Shown in pieces: positions 13,801-23,000 of a DNA stretch of 42,704 nt. The translations under genes and the position numbers were made by a program. Origin of the DNA: Saccoglossus kowalevskii (Eukaryota > Hemichordata > Enteropneusta > Harrimaniidae); assembly GCF_000003605.2 (NCBI RefSeq), contig NW_003143794.1:940560-983263 (forward strand), given 5' to 3'. Under the pieces are notes generated by a model. The model saw only the letters and a program-made list of their open reading frames with translations, had not been told where the DNA came from and did no database searches. The stretch's first letter is position 1. Every line of letters begins with the position of its first letter.

Positions 13801-16800
13801 ATAGGTACCTCAGGTAGACCTCTCTCAGATTTGTTCATTTCGTGATGATATCTTCAATTATCTAATTTTAATGAATATTTTCAGTTCTTTAATTGAAATG
13901 TGCATTGCTAACAGCAGAGCTACTATATCTCAGCCGACAGGCAGATAAGATTCAAAATGGCCCACTGGCCGCCATTTTGTTTTAATGAATGTGGTTCTAG
14001 TGCTCTATCTCTGACTTGCTTTGACTGATTATGTTCAAATTTCAAATTTGAAATATTCATTATACATCATGTCATAGATATACAGATATATTATTTGACG
14101 ATCCTATTAAAAATGAACGATTGGTGGCCATTTTTGTGCTAACAAATTATCAAATATCAAGCATTAGACATTACAGGTTCCTGATTCACGTCATTATATT
14201 TTTCAGATCGGATTCAGAATGGCTGACTAGCGGCCATTTTATTTTAATGAATGGACTTCTTGAGCCTTATCTCTGACATGCTTTGACTGATTATGTTCAA
14301 ATTTTATATATTCATTATACATGTATTCAAAATGGCTGATTTTGTTTTAATTAATGCTGTTCCAGAGCAATATCTCACAATACTCACCGTAATCATATTC
14401 CTGACATGTTTATATTACTATAATGCCAAATTAAAATGTAAATTTATACATAATCATAGCGAATGGAATATGCAATAGGAAAATTGTTTTCTTGAATGCT
14501 TAACTAATATTCATTTCTTACAGACTGTTTTTGACTACCAAAAAGATGACATCTTTGCATGTGTTGCTGACATTGGATGGATTACTGGTCATTCATATGT
14601 TGTGTATGGACCATTGTTTAATGGAGCTACCACTGTGTTGTTTGAGAGTATACCAACATATCCAGACCCTGGTAGGTTAATAGACCATTGTTTAATGGAG
14701 CTACCACTGTGTTGTTTGAGAGTATACCAACATATCCAGACCCTGGTAGGTTAATAGACCATTGTTTAATGGAGCTACCACTGTGTTGTTTGAGAGTATA
14801 CCAACATATCCAGACCCTGGTAGGTTAATGGACCATTGTTTAATAGAGCTACCACTGTGTTGTTTGAGAGTATACCAACATATCCAGACCCTGGTAGGTT
14901 AATAGACAATTGTTTAATGGAGCTACCACTGTGTTGTTTGAGAGTATACCAACATATCAAGACCCTGGTAGGTTAATGGACCATTGTTTAATAGAGCTAC
15001 CACTGTGTTGTTGAAAGTATACCAACATATCCAGACCCTAGTAGGTTAATATGTCATTGTTTAATGGAGCTACCACTGTGTTGTTGAAAGTATACCAACA
15101 TATCCAGACCTTGGTAGGTTAATATACCATTGTTCACTGTCAAACATCACATCATAAGTTACAGCCCAAATTATTTGCCCATTGTTTAAAGGGCATATTT
15201 TCTCTTTGCACCCATATTTGGGCTGTAATATTTGTATTATATGCCTCTCAGATAATACATGTTATGATGTATATATAAATTTTACCCTCCAAAACAATCT
15301 TACATTTCTGGTAAAAAAAAATTCAATCCCTACGTTTAAAAGCACCGCCATCTTGTGTAACATTGGTCTGTACAAGTGGTGACGGTCAATACACACTTTA
15401 AATAATGCACATTATTCCAATTCGGAATCATGTATCAAATTGAAGTGACTGCGTGTAATAATGAATACATCAAATCTTTCTTTGTTTGGTAGGTCGTTAC
15501 TGGGAGATGGTAGAACGGTTGAAGGTTAACCAGCTTTACTGTGCTCCGACTGCTATTAGATTATTATTGAAGTCTGGTGAGAAACATGTCAACAAGTACG
15601 ATAGATCATCTCTTAAAACTATCGGATCAGGTTTGTTGCAATGCATCATGTGTATTTATGTAAAATAAATGTGTTTATTCAATGTTTTTTAATGGGAAGA
15701 TATTAAAATATGCAAATTTGAACCAGTAGCCGGATTTGTAATAACAAACATGTTTTTAAATACTAAACATAATTTTTTTGGTTTTATAATGATTCAGTGA
15801 CTTCAAAATTATGGTACTGTAAAATGACTAATTTTCACTGGGTTTAAATTTCACTGATTTACCATTTCAGGCATATTCAGTGGGTTTTAAATTCACAGTT
15901 TCGTCATTTAGATAATGTGTTCTATGCTAAATTTTACATATTCACTGGGTTTTAATTTAGCTCATTTTCCAGTCAGCGAAATAAGCTAAATTAAAACCCA
16001 GTGAATAATTTCCCCCTTTGCAGTATACTATTTATTGTTCGTTTATTATGTTCCCGTAATCCCCTCTCAGGTAACTGTGTGGATTATTTCTAGTAAATTC
16101 GTTACATTTTTAAAAACCACACATTAGCCAAAAAAAACAATGGCAAATATGGCTAATAAAAATATTTTTCAATTTTGACTAATAAAACAGTTTATAACTT
16201 GAACCAATATAGAAAAAATGCACCCCCCCCCCCCAGCCACACACACACTTGCACACACACAAACACCCGCGCCAAGAAAACCTAGCATGCTGTTACATGT
16301 ATCTCATCATGTTTGTACACACAGTTGGTGAACCCCTGAATCATGAAGCTTGGGAATGGTATTACAACGTTGTTGGGCAAAAGCGATGTACTTTGGTCGA
16401 CACTTGGTGGCAAACCGGTGAGTAAAAAAAAAATGTTAGTAACTCCCTTATGGTTTTAATCTCGTAAGTCTTTTTGGTGATGAAACCATAAAAGTTATGA
16501 TTATTAATTTTTTGTCAAGCAGCTTGGTGACGATGTTAACCCAATTTCATTTTCAAACTTTAAGACATTTTTTTTTTCTTTTATCAGAAACTGGGGGTAT
16601 ATTAATTTCTCCACGTCCATCAGAGCCATTTGGTGAATTGAGGCTTGGACCAATGAGAGCTTTACCTGGAATAGAACTTGTTCTCATGCATGATATGGTC
16701 AGTACTATTTGTTTCATTATCAATTATTGAAAAGCACATGTATGAAACTATGATGCATGGTTCATTGTCCATTAATATGTTGTCATCTCTTACATATTTC

Positions 16801-19800
16801 ATACTTGATGTAATCTGTATATTACACAATGTTGTGTCCCATGATGGTCATGTATGTCTACTATGTATTGTTATATATCAAAATAGTCACATTTATTGGT
16901 GCCTTCTGTCTGTGTGTTTGTTCGTCTGTGTTGTTAAATCATTTCTCAGTCTTGTATCTAATATGTTGGCATGTTTGAGGTTATATTCTTGAGTACCGTA
17001 TGAATAATTTTATTTGAATTTAATGACTATTGATAGAGTTTATTGATTGTATTGCATTTTCTCACTGTGGAGTGATTGATATTTTTGGGGTAAATGAACC
17101 ATTAGTTCATCTTAAAATCTAGTTTAGATATAGATTCTATTATATGTTTTACTCATACATATTTTGTCTCTTTTTCTCCATCCACAATGTCTCCTCCATG
17201 TGTATGAATTTAATGTCGATACCTGGTGTCCAGGAGAAGGTAATCACAGCCACACTACAAAACTAATCTTTGCGCTATTTGCTTGTAGTTACATATCTTT
17301 AATTGTGCATGACTTGTTTGTTGCAAAATGTTTTCTTGTACATGCAGTCTTCTGCAATTGTCTAACACTGACAAAGTGTAATTCACTTTTAATCAATAAC
17401 ATTTTTTTCTCCAAAATTTCTTATAAACATTTTCTATCATTTGGATGAAAATGCTGTTGATCTTTAATCATTAATTAAAGCGACAATCAAAATGAATTTG
17501 AACATTTTTTTGTTCGAATATAACCACATAAAGATGACCAAATATTGTTTTAAACACAACTTCATAGGCAAAGCGATTGTCACCTAAAATGTGATGTGAA
17601 AACTAAGGGTTGTGTAGTCACCATTTCATTTGAATAAGTCATATGTTGGGGAGTGTAAAATATTATGCCACATGATGTACACAATTATGGAAAATGACAC
17701 ATAAAATCATCAGGTTGTATGTCAATCCACTTAGTCTCTCAAGATGGCAATGTGTGCAACATTTCGCCAAGGGTCCTTGGTAAGTCGTCATAATGTTCGC
17801 TTGACAAAATTGGAATTCAATAGACCTGGAGGCAACCCTGCAGCCATGATTTTTTTCTTGCAAATGATAATGTACAACTTTAGTGTATATGCTATGCTTT
17901 CAGTGTTCACATTTCGGCAATGGCTGTTAATGATAACAAGAAATGTTTATTATTAATTAAACCTAATAGTTCAATAGTTACAGCTATTACTTCTTTAAAG
18001 TTAGAGGAAAATGATGAAATATTATACATACAGTTATGAAAGCTTTGTGCAAATTGCATGCAAGCTTGTGTGCTTAATGTAGATGGTCGTAGTTTCGCAA
18101 AACACATATTTTTATGGGGGGAAAATCATGAAATTCGATAGCAGCGAATATTACAAAATTGGAGTATTTTTTTTTTTCACAGTACGGGTATTATTGTTCT
18201 CATCAGTTTGTGAAGCTGTCTGCTCTGTTTCATATTACTATACATTCTCAAGATTTTCTTCATAATGTGACTACTTTCGTCTCTAATGTATGTGGCATGA
18301 CATGCAAGTTTAACTACATGCTACTGCACATTGTTATACATCTCCATAAGTCACAGCGTGCTGTAATTTTGTGGTATTGCACAGGATATCTGCATCCAAC
18401 TCTATCAGGAAATGCGATTTCAAATATGGAATTGTGACATAGTATTTCCAAGATGGTGCAAAATTTTAAAAAAGTAGCAAAAGCACTTGGTACAGTTTTG
18501 GGCTTCCTATGTACACCAAGAGCTTAGATCAGGAAGATGTATAATAATATAGTTTGATTTTTTTGCTATTTTGTACATATACTTCTCAATACCCTTAACA
18601 CATTGCCTACTGAAAAACTCCACGAATAGATGAAATGAATCACTCAGAAGAACTGTGTCAACAGGCAATGTGTTTTTTCTATAGTCTAGAATAGACTGTT
18701 AGGTTGTCTGCATGGCACCTGGGAACATACATGGTTCTGACTAAAATTTTCTTAATGTTTATTTGATCATGACTTAAATGTCACAACATTACGCAGGTTC
18801 CAGGGCCAATGAAATGCAATATAACATCACCTGATGTCCAAAGACAATGAACTGGTAAATTTTCCCCACAATGGTTATTATTGGTGATTTATAAATTTGG
18901 TACCCAAAGACCAGCATTTATGGTTGTAAATTTTTCCCATTGCTATGAAGTTTATATTTATTGTATAATTAAATTTGCTTATGACAACCTATGCCTGTCT
19001 ATCGTCTGAACTTGTGCACTAATATTGGAGTTACTGCCACCACAGTTAGTCTTTGTTAGTAACCTTGCTGCCACTTCAATATATATCTGTTATCAATGTG
19101 TAATTTGTTGTCCTATCTGTGATGTCATAACTAGTTGTATTCTAATTTGCAGGATAAGGAAATGAAAGGTAACGATGCATATGGTGCATTATGTGTTCGA
19201 ACGCCGTGGCCCGGTATTGCACGTACAGTATATGGTGATCATCAGCGCTACATTGATACATACTTTAAAACCTATCCAGGTAAATCAATATATTGGTAAT
19301 AAATTCTGAAAAATGGAGCAAGATACATTTTCTGTTGACTCAAAGTTATATTTGATTTTAGTTATCAGTATAGTGCTAAAAATTGAATTAAAATCACTCA
19401 TTCGATTGGATACAGTAGAGTTAGTTATTGGAATTGGATAGATTGCCAATATAGTTCGATTTATCATCAAAGAACATTAATTATAGACAATATTGCCATG
19501 ATGAATTACATTGTAAGTTGTGTCACAGGTTTCTATTCTGTGGGCGTGGGGGGATTTGGGGCGAGGTTCTGGGATTTTTATTCCATAACAACGTCATAAA
19601 AGTTGTACCTTTTATCTGCAGTACCTAAAAAATTATACTGTAGTCATTGTCGTCAAGTGGATAATGTATTCTTATTTAAATTTGTAGGGTTGTATTTTTC
19701 TGGTGATGGTGCACATCGTGATCACTATGGTTACTATTTGATCACTGGTCGTATGGATGATGTCATTAACGTCAGTGGACATCGGCTGGGTACAGCTGAA

Positions 19801-20018
19801 GTTGAAGATGCCATGGTGAGATTTTTTTATATTGTTACTGAAATTGTGCTATACAAGATTTTGAGACTGTTTTTCTGTAGTTTCTTATTTAGTATGTGCA
19901 GTTGAACTTTTTAGTTTTTGCTTTATTCTTGTTAGTCCTCGTTCGAACGAAGTCCGAAAACGGGGACTTATGATTCGGTCTCTGTCCGTCTGTCCGTCCG
20001 TCTGTCTGTCTGTCTGTC

Positions 20019-20053
<35 letters not shown>

Positions 20054-23000
20054 CTGTCTGTCTGAGTCATATTTCAGAATCCTTTGGACCGAGTGCCAAG
20101 TACTTTATGTGGGACATATGCACATGCAGTGGTTTAGCGATTAGATTCAAAATGGCCGACTGGCAGCCATCTTGTTTTTTGAAAATGTTGTATTTTGGAC
20201 ATGTTTTGTAAGTTTTCATTCAAATTTGATACTTAGATTATACATGTTAAGATACATGTCCTCTGTCTGTCCGTCCGTCCGTGCATTTGTCCGTCCGGAG
20301 TCACATTTCAAAATCCGTTGGACCAAATCCGTTCATTCTTTAAATGTACCTAGTACTTTATATGGGACATATGCACATGCAGTGGTTTAGCGATTCAATT
20401 CAAAATGGCCGACTGGCAGCCATCTTGTTTTTTGAAAATGTTGTATTTTGGACATGCTTTGTCAGTTTTCGTTCAAACTTTGTTCATAGATTATACATGT
20501 TAGGATACATGTCCATGACGATTTGTTTTTAAAATTGGATCAAAGATGGCCAATTGACAGCCATCTGACTTTTTGGCCTTATTACAGGGTTTTTTTTAAG
20601 AAAAAATTAACAAGAGGGAGCACTCACAGGCGGGGGAGTGGAGTGACCAAGTTAGCAAAGAAATAACATGGCGGATCAACAAGGAAACGCCATATCAGAA
20701 GGTTTCTGCGCATTTTAATGGTGTATCTATCACCATTGAAATATTTTTGGAGTAATTTTAGTGTATTTGGTGTCCAGGCACATTGTCAGCTGGTGTTGCT
20801 GTGAAGTTTTCACAGATAAAAAAAAATATTTGAGAAAGATTTCGTTTTGTACGGCAGCACGGAAGTGTGTGGCTCAAGAAATATATTTATGACTTTAAAC
20901 TTCAATTCGGTAAGAGGGCACTAGCCAAAAGTATCAGGGCTTCCCTGTTCCTCAGTTTAGAAAAACCTCTGTTACTACTACATGTATATTTCCAAGATTC
21001 ATGTACCATTTTCATTTGTATTTGGCACATACATCATACATGTCAGTTTGTTCCATAATCAGATCAAAGATGGCCAAATAACTATATCTCTGTCACCATG
21101 TATCATTTTCATTGATATTTAGCTGTCATAAATGGATACATGTACATGTCAATTCAATTTGCAATTTGATCAAATATGGCCGACTGGCGGCCATCTTGTT
21201 TGTTAAAAATGTGATAACTTGGACATGCTTTCACTTGTGATCTATTTTTTTCTTTGCTATGTCTTAAACTGGAGGGGTCGTCGCGCAACACGTGTTCGAA
21301 TTTGATGTAAATAAACAATCTGACTTGTTTTAGTGTGCAAAGGTTGTGGGAAATTGAACTGTTCAGCACCCCTGTATTTCAACCATTATACAAATATGGA
21401 CAGCGAAATTATCTTATTCACTCTGTGATTAATGCATGCACTTACATAAATGACAGAGATGTGTTTATTTCCAAAATAAGTTATATTTTGATGATTCAAT
21501 ATACAGTAAATGCAATTTGTTTATTTACATGCATTTAGAGATGCACTTCTAATAGAGAAAATACAGTATATGGTGGTAATTGTTAATGTTTAACACATTG
21601 TCATATATTGTAAACTTCATAAATCAGTTCATATATAAGCAAAGGCTGTCATTGGATTACCAGTTGGGTTGTTTACTTAAGAAATGTCAATGTTTATTTC
21701 CCAGAGAGATGCAATTAATCTCAATATGTGAAAATAAAGTTGTGTATTTTTGTAATTCAATGAAACTTCAAGGATGTTTATCCCACAAATAACAGAACAA
21801 GGCAATTACCCAAAACGTGAATGATATGCGTCACTTGCCTGTCTGTAATCCCAATAACATGCCCCTGTTGCTATAGCGCTGCCATGGCTACAATATAACA
21901 GTGACCTCTGTGACTGGCTATAGTTCACTGGGTTCAGTGTATCAATATACTTCACTGAAACAATGCGCTCTTGGGTAAACATATTTACTTCATCGTATAT
22001 TATATGTACTCATGCTAAAAAGTTAGGACATTTAAGACTGCCTAACCATACTGCTGATAAACCTCCACATGTTCACACTATTTTCTTATTTTTCACATCA
22101 AAAGTATCAATGTGACATTGTTTGTTTATTTATTTTTTACGCAGACCTGGAAAAAATAATAACAATACAGTATCACAAAAATACAATATAATACGAACAA
22201 ACACAACTAAAATGGAGCTAAAATGATCAAGTAACTGAAATTTAAGAGAGCATGTAGGATGCGCATATCAAACATAATTCTACTGGTAGATTAATGGGGA
22301 TATTAAACAGTTTTAATTAAAGTTGAACAAGTTGAACTGCAATGAACTTGCAGCTTTCAACATAAATATTTTACAAATTTAAATTGCACATGTTAAATTT
22401 TGTCAGAAAGTCCCTTTTGATGTGGCACCCAAACCACAAAGCCATACTCCATGAGAATAAATCTTACATAAAGTAAAATCATGAAAGGAATAACAAGTAT
22501 TATCATACATCTGTCACCGTAACACAATAAGTTACAGCGTGACTAATTTTGTGGGTTATTTTCATCCTACTATATTAGGAAATGCAAATTCCAAATATTG
22601 AATGATTACGCTCGTAAGCGTCCTCTAATAATAAAAACAAACATGGCTGCAACCAGGGTTTGACTGGACTCCATACAAAGAAGTTCGCTGATTCTGTTCT
22701 AAACTTTTTGGATTTCGACATTCCCATGATGTATCACTCAGACAGTACGCCGTCGATACTCCTGCTGTTCTGTCTTTGTGAATACTTTTTGGTATCCTTA
22801 TAATAACCTTATATATTTAACATGATTATTGTAATATTCTTGGTTGTTCCTTTCACTTAGGATGAGCATCCCGCTGTAGCAGAGACAGCTGTGGTAGGAT
22901 TTCCACATGATATCAAAGGAGAAGGTATGATATGTGATATCCATATTTTATTTATAAGCAATGTTTGAAAGCCATCCAATTCCATGTCAATTGAAGGTAT

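Noticed and set aside
14775-14960. 61-residue open frame on the minus strand with internal repetition
   Set aside because: It is a translation of the 74-bp tandem array and has no independent support.
17234-17239. Possible 6-base microexon GAGAAG between CAG and GTAATC in ACSS intron 10
   Set aside because: It would keep the frame and add Glu-Lys, but the protein already aligns without it, and such a tiny flanked hexamer is expected by chance in a 2.4 kb intron. RNA would be needed.
19885-20070. Open frame encoding a Thr-Asp-Arg-Gln repeat protein
   Set aside because: It is only the (CTGT/CCGT)n microsatellite of repeat copy B.
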